Assembly: GCA_900539165.1 (NCBI GenBank)
Contig: UQAZ01000002.1
Location: forward strand, 1-64,000
DNA: 64,000 bases
Direction: 5' to 3'
From: an uncultured Oscillospiraceae bacterium
Lineage (GTDB): Bacteria; Bacillota; Clostridia; Oscillospirales; Acutalibacteraceae
Under the pieces are notes generated by a model. It did no database searches. It was not told the DNA's origin and was given only the letters and a program-made list of their open reading frames with translations. A program made the translations under genes and the position numbers. Positions 8,115 through 15,795 of the stretch are shown one piece after another. How positions within the stretch are numbered: position 1 is the stretch's first letter; every line of letters begins with the position of its first letter.

Positions 8115-9003
8115 TATACACAGCAACGCCCTTACTGAGAAAAATCTCGGGATAATAAGACTGCTTAGCCTTTCTAAGTCCCTCAATGCCTAAGTCTTCC
8201 TCACGATTTACATACTCATATTTACCGAGCAGGCAGTTTTTTGTAAATTCCTGACAGATAATAGGATATGCTCCACGCATTTCGGCAGGTGCTTTTTCAA
8301 AATGAGTAACAAAGCAGGACGAGCCTACCTGCCCCTCACCGAGTGTAAATGCCACAGCCTCACCGTTTACTCTGATAAGACCGCCGACAAAATCAAGTTC
8401 ATCAAAATACTCAAAAGCCCTAAGCACAGCTTCAAACTCAAAGGAATAATCCTCATTATCGCTGTCCTTATTTTCTATCCATTTTGCGTGAAGTGCAATA
8501 CACTCATCTATATTATCCTTTGTCAACGGTTCAAACTGCCAATCGGGATTTGTTTTCTTAAAAAATGTTATGTGATTACGCTTTGAATGATACTTCTTTC
8601 CTGAAAGAGAAGCCATTTTTTCGACAGAATAAATATAATCGTTAAATGCGTCATCAAAATTATAATCAAACTTACCGAAAAATGCCTCTTGAAGCATTCC
8701 GAGATAGCCTTCGGTTATACCGTAAATTTTTGGCGTTGTATTATTAGCTCTTGCATCATCAATAATTTTTTCAACAGCGTCGGTGAAATCGCCCTCACCA
8801 AGAGGAACAGAATAAGTCAGGCTTTCGCCGTCGTGCCATCTGACAATCAAGAAATCATTATATTTACATATTTCGGTTTTATACGATTCGCTCCAAAGAA
8901 AAAGATTACCGAAGGTGTACTCACAGTTCATACTGTTTGCGTGCCGGAGGCAAGCGTTCACCCACTGTTTATCGCTGATTTCAGGTTTCTTAAAGCTAAG
9001 CAT
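8107..9003 (-). CDS. DUF2156 domain-containing protein
   Basis: A 298-residue soluble protein of the DUF2156 family, which is GNAT-like in fold and related to the C-terminal domain of the lysyl-phosphatidylglycerol synthase MprF. Typical stretches are the N-terminal FGNLFLWS, the KKYHSKRNHITFFKK segment, and REEDLGIEGLRKAKQSYYP at the C-terminus. It probably transfers an acyl or aminoacyl group, but the substrate is unknown. Start at ATG 9003 (MLSFKKPEI) gives an 8-nt overlap with tmk. Confidence 0.85.
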   Translation of the reverse strand: MLSFKKPEISDKQWVNACLRHANSMNCEYTFGNLFLWSESYKTEICKYNDFLIVRWHDGESLTYSVPLGEGDFTDAVEKIIDDARANNTTPKIYGITEGYLGMLQEAFFGKFDYNFDDAFNDYIYSVEKMASLSGKKYHSKRNHITFFKKTNPDWQFEPLTKDNIDECIALHAKWIENKDSDNEDYSFEFEAVLRAFEYFDELDFVGGLIRVNGEAVAFTLGEGQVGSSCFVTHFEKAPAEMRGAYPIICQEFTKNCLLGKYEYVNREEDLGIEGLRKAKQSYYPEIFLSKGVAVYND

Positions 9004-9676
9004 TTGAAAGCTCCTTATCCACAATTTCAACAACAGCCTTATGAATTTGCTCTATCGAATATGGTTTTTCCCCGTCGGAACAGTTTACGATATGCCAACC
9101 TTGCTTTTCAGCGGCATACAGTGCGGATTTTCTGCAAGCCTTGAGAAATTCAACATTCACCTCGTGAACATCCTTTTTGCCCTCATCCCCGTTATAGCGT
9201 GAGGTCATAAGCTTTTGCGAAATCTCTACGGGCATATCCAAATATATCACCGCATCGGGACGGGGTATGCCGATTTTGTCGTACTCGAAATCCTCTGTCC
9301 ACTGCAAATATTCATCCCACTTTTCCTCGGAAATTTTTTCCATTTGATAGATAGAATTTGAAGTTGCATATCTGTCGGCAAGAATTACGGTACCCTTTTC
9401 GTAATCGTCCTTCCATTTAAGCTTATAGGAAGCAAAACGGTCAACGGCATAAAAAGCAGATGCGGCATAAGCGTTTACATCATTTGCATTCGAGCCGAAT
9501 TCTCCGCCAAGGTACATATTAACAAGCGTGCTTGACGGGCTGTCGTAATCCGGTAATTTAATTTTTTTATAGTCTATATTTTGAGAATTAAAGTAATCCT
9601 CAAGAAGTTGAGTTTGAGTAGACTTTCCGCTTCCGTCAAGTCCCTCCATGATAATCAATTTACTCTTAGTTTTCAT
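8996..9676 (-). CDS. tmk: Thymidylate kinase
   Basis: A 226-residue dTMP kinase, making dTDP for DNA synthesis. The P-loop is GLDGSGKST near the N-terminus, and the DRY-type motif is LADRYATSNSIYQ. The lid region (SRYNGDEGKKDVHE) is present, as is a plausible C-terminal helix. I chose ATG 9676 (MKTKSKLI) because upstream residues are out of family and overlap the DUF896 gene. The ribosome site AAAAAGAG is close to the ATG and weak, which fits coupling to the 11-nt overlapping upstream gene. Confidence 0.92.
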   Translation of the reverse strand: MKTKSKLIIMEGLDGSGKSTQTQLLEDYFNSQNIDYKKIKLPDYDSPSSTLVNMYLGGEFGSNANDVNAYAASAFYAVDRFASYKLKWKDDYEKGTVILADRYATSNSIYQMEKISEEKWDEYLQWTEDFEYDKIGIPRPDAVIYLDMPVEISQKLMTSRYNGDEGKKDVHEVNVEFLKACRKSALYAAEKQGWHIVNCSDGEKPYSIEQIHKAVVEIVDKELSNA

Positions 9677-9884
9677 TTCTCTTTTTTCTCTCAAGCTTTT
9701 CCTTTGTACCGTCAGGACGGACAATATAGGTATTTGCAAGTTGTTCGGCAAGACTCGCCTTAAACGAATTAACATATTCAAGGCGAAGCTCAGCCTGCTC
9801 CTTTTTTTCGTCCTCTGTCAAGCCCTCCGGAGTTTTTGCCTTATGGGCAAGCTCATTTATTCTGTCAATTTTCTTTTGTTCCAT
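9666..9884 (-). CDS. DUF896 (YnzC-like) small protein
   Basis: A 72-residue highly charged protein, nearly all helical, with the DUF896 signature KIDRINELAHKAK and LTEDEKKEQAELRLEYV. Relatives such as YnzC form short helical hairpins of unknown function; in Bacillus one is near the SOS gene yneA. Its ATG shares the A of the sigA stop (TAATG), so it is translated by coupling with sigA, and it overlaps tmk by 11 nt. Confidence 0.88.
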   Translation of the reverse strand: MEQKKIDRINELAHKAKTPEGLTEDEKKEQAELRLEYVNSFKASLAEQLANTYIVRPDGTKEKLERKKRNEN

Positions 9885-11005
9885 TAATCTAAAAAGTCCT
9901 TTAATTTTTTACTTCTGCTTGGGTGACGAAGCTTGCGGAGTGCCTTAGCTTCAATCTGTCTGATACGCTCACGGGTTACATTAAATTCTTTACCGACTTC
10001 CTCGAGAGTTTTTGGATTGCCGTCCTCAAGACCGAAACGGAGCTTTAACACCTTTTCTTCTCTTGGAGTAAGAGTCTGAAGAACCTCTGCAAGCTGTTCT
10101 TTAAGTAAACTCATAGATGCCGCATCAGCCGGTGCAAGTGCCTCATCATCCGGAATAAAGTCGCCAAGGTGAGAATCCTCCTCCTCACCGATTGGAGTTT
10201 CAAGTGACACAGGTTCTTGCGATACTCGGATTATTTCTCTTACCTTATCAACAGGCATTTCAAGATAATCTGCGATTTCCTCAGGTGTTGCCTCGTGGCC
10301 GTTAAGGTGAAGAAGCTGTGACTGCGCCTTTTTAACCTTATTAATAGTTTCAACCATATGAACAGGAATACGAATTGTTCTTGCTTGGTCGGCTATTGCT
10401 CTTGTGATAGCTTGTCTAATCCACCATGTTGCATAGGTAGAAAACTTAAAGCCCTTAGTATAATCAAACTTATCAACCGCCTTAATAAGACCGAGGTTGC
10501 CCTCTTGGATAAGGTCAAGGAACTGCATACCTCTGCCGACATATCTCTTTGCAATACTTACAACAAGACGGAGATTTGCTTCTGCAAGACGCTTCTTTGC
10601 CTGCCCGTCATCGTCTGCTATTTTAATGGCAAGCTCAATTTCCTCCTCTGCGGTGAGAAGCGGAATTCTGCCGATTTCCTTTAAGTAAACCTTAACAGGG
10701 TCATCCATAGCGGCACTGTCATTTACTGCAACTGTATCCGCTGCGTCTGTTTCCTTAGGCAAGTCAACCTCAAGAGAAATACCGTCAAGTGTTTCTGATG
10801 AAAAGTCATCAATAATGCTGATATTATTTGCATCAATGAGGTCGTTAAGCGTTTCAAGCTCATTTACATCAAGGTCAAGTTCAACTATAAGGTTGTCAAT
10901 TTCCTGTGCGGTAAGATGACCGGAGGTCTTGCCCTTTTCTACAAGCTTCTTAAACGCATTTTGCTTCTTTTCCTCGTCAGGTGTATTTGCTTTAATCTTG
11001 TCCAT
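9884..11005 (-). CDS. sigA: Primary RNA polymerase sigma factor (SigA/RpoD)
   Basis: A 373-residue housekeeping sigma factor. A short acidic region 1.1 is followed by region 1.2 (DPVKVYLKEIGRIPLL), region 2 with the -10-recognising YATWWIRQAITRAI, region 3 (RIPVHMVETINK), and region 4 with the -35 helix-turn-helix (EVGKEFNVTRERIRQIEAKAL). The start is ATG 11005, preceded by AAGAGGAG. It lies 13 nt after dnaG, the usual macromolecular-synthesis pairing. Most predicted promoters in this window fit its TTGACA/TATAAT preference. Confidence 0.97.
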   Translation of the reverse strand: MDKIKANTPDEEKKQNAFKKLVEKGKTSGHLTAQEIDNLIVELDLDVNELETLNDLIDANNISIIDDFSSETLDGISLEVDLPKETDAADTVAVNDSAAMDDPVKVYLKEIGRIPLLTAEEEIELAIKIADDDGQAKKRLAEANLRLVVSIAKRYVGRGMQFLDLIQEGNLGLIKAVDKFDYTKGFKFSTYATWWIRQAITRAIADQARTIRIPVHMVETINKVKKAQSQLLHLNGHEATPEEIADYLEMPVDKVREIIRVSQEPVSLETPIGEEEDSHLGDFIPDDEALAPADAASMSLLKEQLAEVLQTLTPREEKVLKLRFGLEDGNPKTLEEVGKEFNVTRERIRQIEAKALRKLRHPSRSKKLKDFLD

Positions 11006-11018
11006 ATTAAATCTCCTC

Positions 11019-12764
11019 TTATGTATTTTTGTTCTTAAACATACTTCTGAACGCATCGTCATCAAGTTCCGATGCTTTCACCTTATTATTTTTATCAAAT
11101 TCCTTTTTAACAACATTTACGCAATCCTTAAATTCCTGCTTAGGATTACTGCTGCCTTGGGTGGAATGAATGATTTTGGTAAGCTTACTCATTTCTTCGT
11201 CGCTGAAATTTTCATTGAACACAATTAAATCAAGCGACATATTTTCTTTAATTCTCTGAGTAACGGTTTGATATGCTTTTCTGTAAAATCCCTCGCTGAA
11301 CATTTCGTCACTAAGTTCATCACAAAACTTAATACAATCAGGATGGGTCAAAAGCAATCCGATTATTCTCTGCTCTGCTTTTAGCATAACAGGGGTTGCA
11401 GAGGAATCGTGGCTTTCCTTTCTCATTTGGAGCATATCGTTATCAATAATTTTTTTGAAATTTTGTTTTTGGCTATTCTTCTTTTTTTCTGCCAAAAAAT
11501 GGTCAAGTTGAGCCTGAATTGCTCTTTTCTCTATTCCGAGTTCTTCAGAAATTCTCGAAAGATACAAATCTCTTTCTATCGGATTTGCGGTGCTGAGAAT
11601 TTTAACGGCGTCGTTAGCATACAGACTTTTACCCCTTGTGGTCTGCAAGTCATACTTGCTTCGTGCCTCTACGAGTGCAAACTCGACCTCGCTCGATGAA
11701 TTTTCAATCATTGAGGCAAAGCGTTCTTTACCAAGCTTATGAATAATCTCGTCGGGGTCCTTGCCGCCGCTGAGCCTCGGTATGCTAATCTTAACATCCG
11801 TCTGTTCAAACAATCTTATAGCTTTATTCAAAGCTTTTTGCCCTGCTTCATCGTTATCATAAATCAAGACAACCTCTTTGGCATATCTTGAAATAAGACG
11901 AACCTGCTCGGGCGTAAGTGCAGTACCGCAACCTGCGACCGCATTGGTAAATCCTGCCTGATGCATAGCGATAACATCCATATAACCCTCACAGAGGATT
12001 ATGCTGTCCTCGCTGCTGTCTTTCGCAAAATTTAAGCCGAAAAGCTCAAAAGTTTTTTTATAAACAAGCGAATCGGCTGAGTTCATATACTTAGGCTTAG
12101 AATCGTCAAGCACTCTGCCTCCAAAGGCAATTACATTTCCACGAACATCAATAATCGGTGTCATAACCCTATTGACAAATGTATCATAATAGCCCTTTTT
12201 TCCTTGCTTAATAACTCCTGCCGCTTGCATTTCAACCTGCTTGAAGCCGAGCGTTTTAAGGTGCTTTTCAAGGCTGTGCCAATCATTCGGGGCATAACCC
12301 AAGCCGAAATGCTGAATGGTTTTTCTGCTAAGTCCTCGTGAAAGAAAATATTCAAGTCCTACCCTGCCCTCTTCGCTCATCATATAGCTATGATAAAATT
12401 TAGCGGTTGCACGGTTGATTTCCAAAACCTTTCTTCTCATTTTTGCGAGAGTATCATCATATGTGCTTTCTTCGGGCATCTGCATACCGGCACGCTCTGC
12501 AAGAAGCTTAACAGCGTCCAAATAATCAAGATTCTCAATCTTTTTAACAAATGTTACGGCATCTCCGCCGACACCGCAACCAAAGCAGTAAAAGCTTTGA
12601 GTATCCTCATAAACAGTAAAAGAAGGAGTTTTTTCATTATGAAACGGGCAAAGTCCGATACTCGTATTGCCACGCTTTCTCAATGTAACATAGCTTGAAA
12701 TCAGTTCCGAAATATCGGTACGCATTCTGACCTCTTGCAAAAAACTGTCACTTAATATCGGCAT
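11019..12764 (-). CDS. dnaG: DNA primase DnaG
   Basis: A 581-residue primase that lays RNA primers at the fork. The CHC2 zinc finger uses Cys39, His42, Cys60 and Cys63. The RNA polymerase core carries the Toprim motif ILCEGYMDVI, the DxD-type YDNDEAGQKA, and the conserved GFGLGYAP-like FGLGYAPNDW. A helical C-terminal domain (about 440-581), which contacts DnaB helicase in the family, is diverged but present. Start ATG 12764 gives the standard MPILSDSFLQEV. It sits between dgt and sigA with 13-18 nt gaps. Confidence 0.96.
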   Translation of the reverse strand: MPILSDSFLQEVRMRTDISELISSYVTLRKRGNTSIGLCPFHNEKTPSFTVYEDTQSFYCFGCGVGGDAVTFVKKIENLDYLDAVKLLAERAGMQMPEESTYDDTLAKMRRKVLEINRATAKFYHSYMMSEEGRVGLEYFLSRGLSRKTIQHFGLGYAPNDWHSLEKHLKTLGFKQVEMQAAGVIKQGKKGYYDTFVNRVMTPIIDVRGNVIAFGGRVLDDSKPKYMNSADSLVYKKTFELFGLNFAKDSSEDSIILCEGYMDVIAMHQAGFTNAVAGCGTALTPEQVRLISRYAKEVVLIYDNDEAGQKALNKAIRLFEQTDVKISIPRLSGGKDPDEIIHKLGKERFASMIENSSSEVEFALVEARSKYDLQTTRGKSLYANDAVKILSTANPIERDLYLSRISEELGIEKRAIQAQLDHFLAEKKKNSQKQNFKKIIDNDMLQMRKESHDSSATPVMLKAEQRIIGLLLTHPDCIKFCDELSDEMFSEGFYRKAYQTVTQRIKENMSLDLIVFNENFSDEEMSKLTKIIHSTQGSSNPKQEFKDCVNVVKKEFDKNNKVKASELDDDAFRSMFKNKNT

Positions 12765-12782
12765 TTTTAACTCCTTTCAAAA

Positions 12783-13790
12783 TTATTCTATCCAAAACCT
12801 CGGAACATAAAGCTGATTAAATATTTTAAGCGAATAATTATCGCTCATACCTGCGATATAATCACAAACAGCTCTGTCTACGCTTTCCTTTTCTGCAATC
12901 GAGCAATATGGATAAGGCATTTGCTCAGGGTATTTGGTATAATGCTCATAAATTTTTTCGAGCATTGCAACTGCCTTTACCTCTTCACCCTTGCAAACAG
13001 GGTTACGGTATACGGCAGTAAACATAAAGTCGTGCAAATCGTTAAACAAATCCCAAAATTCATCACTCATAAGAATGCGGTCGTGGGAGCTGTTATGTAT
13101 AACATTAAGCACCATATTATTAATTCGCTCGCTTTTGCTCATACCGAGTGACATTCTCAGTTCAAGAGGAATATCCTCCTCATTCATAACCTCGGCACGA
13201 ATAGCGTCGTCAATATCGTGATTTATATAAGCAATTTTATCGGCAATTCTTATAATTTGTCCTTCGAGAGTATAAGCGTCCTCGCCGATTGTGTGGCACA
13301 AAATACCGTTTCGCACCTCGTCGGTAAGATTCAATCCCTTACCGTCCTTTTCGAGATAATCAACAACTCTCACGCTCTGCTCATAATGCTTAAAGCCGTT
13401 TGGTGACAGACCTGCGAGCGCCCTCTCGCCTGCGTGACCGAAAGGAGTATGTCCCAAATCGTGTCCCAATGCAACAGCCTCTGTCAAATCCTCGTTAAGC
13501 TGAAGCGCTCTTGCGATAGTACGGGCAATCTGAGATACCTCAAGTGTATGAGTAAGGCGAGTACGATAATGGTCGCCTGTCGGAGCAAGAAACACCTGGG
13601 TTTTATGTTTTAATCTTCTAAACGACTGAGAATGAATAATTCTGTCCCTGTCACGCTGAAAGCAGGTGCGAATGTCACATTCTGCCTCGTCTCTCTGTCT
13701 ACCCCGAGAATTTACCGAAAGGGCAGCATAGGGAGAAAGAATTTTCTTTTCGTTTTCTTCCGTAATTTCTCTAATCAGCTTTTGCGTCAT
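12783..13790 (-). CDS. dgt: Deoxyguanosinetriphosphate triphosphohydrolase-like protein
   Basis: A 335-residue HD-domain phosphohydrolase, expected to split dNTPs into deoxynucleoside and triphosphate. The HD metal site is seen in LTHTLEVSQIA and LGHDLGHTPFGHAGE, and the N-terminal SQSFRRLKHKTQVF is characteristic. I start at ATG 13790 (MTQKLIREI), with AAAGGGG upstream, not at 13808. It heads the dgt-dnaG-sigA group, an order also known in other Clostridia. The intergenic region toward the divergent phosphoesterase has no minus-strand promoter that I find convincing. Confidence 0.92.
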   Translation of the reverse strand: MTQKLIREITEENEKKILSPYAALSVNSRGRQRDEAECDIRTCFQRDRDRIIHSQSFRRLKHKTQVFLAPTGDHYRTRLTHTLEVSQIARTIARALQLNEDLTEAVALGHDLGHTPFGHAGERALAGLSPNGFKHYEQSVRVVDYLEKDGKGLNLTDEVRNGILCHTIGEDAYTLEGQIIRIADKIAYINHDIDDAIRAEVMNEEDIPLELRMSLGMSKSERINNMVLNVIHNSSHDRILMSDEFWDLFNDLHDFMFTAVYRNPVCKGEEVKAVAMLEKIYEHYTKYPEQMPYPYCSIAEKESVDRAVCDYIAGMSDNYSLKIFNQLYVPRFWIE

Positions 13791-13873
13791 AAATTCCCCT
13801 TTCGTCAAAAATATACCAATTTTGCTTTCTATTTATTATATACTGCATTTTATACATATTCCCTTTATTTTTC

Positions 13874-13902
13874 TTGACTAATTTTTTTAATTGGGATATG
13901 AT
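13874..13902 (+). promoter_or_regulatory. Sigma-A promoter of the metallophosphoesterase gene
   Basis: TTGACT (13874-13879), 17 nt, TATGAT (13897-13902), just 17 nt before the ATG. The transcript would start near 13909, so the leader is about 10 nt and barely includes the AGAGGTG ribosome site. Confidence 0.75.
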
Positions 13903-13918
13903 AAAAAAGAGGTGTAAA

Positions 13919-14770
13919 ATGGAACATATCTTTATAATAATCTTGGCAATGGCAATAATAACGCTCATAGCCATATTTTTATATCTGCAAAACAACATAA
14001 TAGATATTACTCAATACGATTTGAAAAGCGATAAAATCAAAGGCAAAGTAAAAATCGTACAGTTAAGCGACCTGCATTCCAAGCCTTTTAAGAAAGTTTT
14101 GAAAAAGCTTGACGAAATAAATCCCGATATAATTTGCATTACGGGTGATTATATCAACGACCACGAAAAAAACAAACAAAAAATGCTTATCTACGGCAAA
14201 GAGCTTGTAAAACGGGCAAGGGTTTACTATATAACAGGAAATCACGAACGCAGGCTGAGCGATTTCGACGGACTTATGGACGAGCTTAAAGATACAGGGT
14301 TTATTGTACTGTTAAACAGAATGAGCGTTTATGACTCGGAAAACGGTGAAATAGACATACTCGGACTCGACGAAAATCAGGCGGATTTTGAGGATTACAA
14401 GGCAAGGAAAAACGGCACATTTGAATACAAGGATATGTCGGAATACTTTAACGAATTAAACAAAGGCAACGGCTACAAAATCGTAATGTCACATTTCCCG
14501 GAAAACTTTGAGGGTGTAAAGGAAATGAATTATTCTCAATATGATTTTGACATACAGCTATCGGGACATGCACACGGCGGTCAATTCTGCCTGCCTTTTA
14601 TAGGTCCGATTTTTTCGCCCGGTCAGGGTTTCTTGCCCAAATACGCAAAAGGCTCATTTGGCAGCAGACCTATGCTTATAGTATCGAGAGGACTGGGCAA
14701 TGCGGAATTTCCGTTTAGATTATTCAACCACCCCGAAATAAATGTAATTAATATAGAAAACGATAAATAA
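13919..14770 (+). CDS. Membrane-anchored metallophosphoesterase (YkuE-like)
   Basis: A 283-residue calcineurin-like phosphoesterase with one N-terminal membrane segment (about residues 3-23). Metal-binding motifs are in order: LSDLHS, ITGDYIND, ITGNHE, then MSHFPE and SGHAHGGQ. This is the YkuE/LpxH-like subgroup; one known YkuE is a cell-wall-associated metal-dependent phosphatase. The substrate is unknown here. I use ATG 13919, preceded by AGAGGTG, over upstream codons which lie in the promoter. It is monocistronic, divergent from dgt, and ends at a bidirectional terminator. Confidence 0.9.
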   Translation: MEHIFIIILAMAIITLIAIFLYLQNNIIDITQYDLKSDKIKGKVKIVQLSDLHSKPFKKVLKKLDEINPDIICITGDYINDHEKNKQKMLIYGKELVKRARVYYITGNHERRLSDFDGLMDELKDTGFIVLLNRMSVYDSENGEIDILGLDENQADFEDYKARKNGTFEYKDMSEYFNELNKGNGYKIVMSHFPENFEGVKEMNYSQYDFDIQLSGHAHGGQFCLPFIGPIFSPGQGFLPKYAKGSFGSRPMLIVSRGLGNAEFPFRLFNHPEINVINIENDK

Positions 14771-14776
14771 AAAATG

Positions 14777-14815
14777 AAACGGTGAGGACAATCCAAATTG
14801 CTCTCACCGTTTTTT
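14777..14815. terminator. Bidirectional terminator (phosphoesterase / yigZ)
   Basis: The stem AAACGGTGAG / CTCACCGTTT is extended by an inner CAAT/ATTG pairing around CCAA and followed by a T-run. It lies between two convergent genes. Confidence 0.9.
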
Positions 14816-14829
14816 AAGTAAGCGTATAT

Positions 14830-15453
14830 TTACAAAACCTTAGAAAATTCATTTCTAAGAAATTTAAGGCTATACCGACCGTTTGACACATCGGTCAATT
14901 TATCACTAAGAGGCTGTACCCTGTCATCTCTGACGGAAAATTCAACAACTACATTATCCGAAAACTGAGTATCACGAACAATGGCAGAAAAATCCGACAG
15001 CAAAATATTCAGTCGCTCATAAAACGAATAATCAACGCACACAGACATAATACTGCACTGAGCCATAGTGATAATGCCTGCCGCATCAACGGCAATCTTT
15101 GAGGTGTGGCTGTAAGCTCTGACAAGACCGCCTGCACCTAAGAGTGTTCCGCCAAAATATCTCGTAGCGACAACGCAGACATCAACCAAGCCTTCCTTGA
15201 GCAAAACATCCAAAACGGGAACACCTGCCGTACCACTCGGCTCGCCGTCGTCGCTGTAACGCTGTATATTATTTTCACGCAGAACATAGGCATAAACATT
15301 ATGCGTTGCGTCCCAATGCTTTGATTTAATTTTTGAAATAAATTCGGCAGCCTGCTCCTGAGTTTGCACAGGCTTTGCATAGCCGATAAATTTCGATTTC
15401 TTTTCAATAAAGAAATCATCCGCTTCAAGCTCGACCGTCTTATACTCCTGCAT
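14830..15453 (-). CDS. YigZ family protein (IMPACT N-terminal-like)
   Basis: A 207-residue YigZ/UPF0029 protein. The N-terminal IMPACT-like domain (about 15-125) carries the family signature DGEPSGTAGVP, and LLGAGGLVRAYS follows; the C-terminal domain has a ferredoxin-like fold in relatives. Proposed roles (translation control, RNA or polyphosphate binding) are not settled. The start is ATG 15453 with AGGAGG seven bases upstream. It follows rpmE but behind that gene's terminator. Confidence 0.88.
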   Translation of the reverse strand: MQEYKTVELEADDFFIEKKSKFIGYAKPVQTQEQAAEFISKIKSKHWDATHNVYAYVLRENNIQRYSDDGEPSGTAGVPVLDVLLKEGLVDVCVVATRYFGGTLLGAGGLVRAYSHTSKIAVDAAGIITMAQCSIMSVCVDYSFYERLNILLSDFSAIVRDTQFSDNVVVEFSVRDDRVQPLSDKLTDVSNGRYSLKFLRNEFSKVL

Positions 15454-15465
15454 AAAGCCTCCTGC

Positions 15466-15503
15466 TAAAAAACAAGGCAACAGAAGTGTTACCTACTGTT
15501 GCC
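15466..15503 (-). terminator. Intrinsic terminator after rpmE
   Basis: On the minus strand GGCAACAG - 12 nt - CTGTTGCC is followed by TTGTTTTTT. Read-through into yigZ would be needed for its expression from the rpmE promoter. Confidence 0.88.
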
Positions 15504-15515
15504 GTTATTCTTTGA

Positions 15516-15719
15516 TTAGCCCTTTTTAGCAAATCTCTTGTTGAATCTCTCAACTCGTCCACCTGTATCTACAAGCTTTTGCTTACCTGTATAGAATGGG
15601 TGACACTTTGAGCAGATATCTACCTTCATATCGCCTTTAGTGCTTTTAGTCTCAAATGTTGCACCGCAAGCACATCTAACTGTACATGTTTGATAATCCG
15701 GATGGATTCCTTCCTTCAT
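15516..15719 (-). CDS. rpmE: 50S ribosomal protein L31 (zinc-binding type)
   Basis: A 67-residue protein that bridges the ribosomal subunits. It is the Cys-containing (C+) paralogue, with zinc ligands Cys16, Cys18, Cys36 and Cys39 (CAC and CSKC). I start at ATG 15719 (MKEGIHPDYQ), the family start, behind GTGAGGTG. It has its own promoter and terminator. C+ L31 can act as a zinc store in relatives; no Zur-like operator was recognised here. Confidence 0.96.
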   Translation of the reverse strand: MKEGIHPDYQTCTVRCACGATFETKSTKGDMKVDICSKCHPFYTGKQKLVDTGGRVERFNKRFAKKG

Positions 15720-15752
15720 AACTTTCACCTCACTTAATCTCATAACGCAAGA

Positions 15753-15781
15753 ATTATAACAAAGATTGAAATAAATTGCAA
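15753..15781 (-). promoter_or_regulatory. Promoter of rpmE
   Basis: TTGCAA (15781-15776), 17 nt, TATAAT (15758-15753) on the minus strand, about 35 nt ahead of the rpmE start. Confidence 0.75.
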
Positions 15782-15795
15782 GAGTTTTTTTCAAA

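Noticed and set aside
13791..13873. Minus-strand promoter for dgt
   Set aside because: A TATAAT is present but no acceptable -35 lies 16-18 nt upstream, so it is left uncalled.
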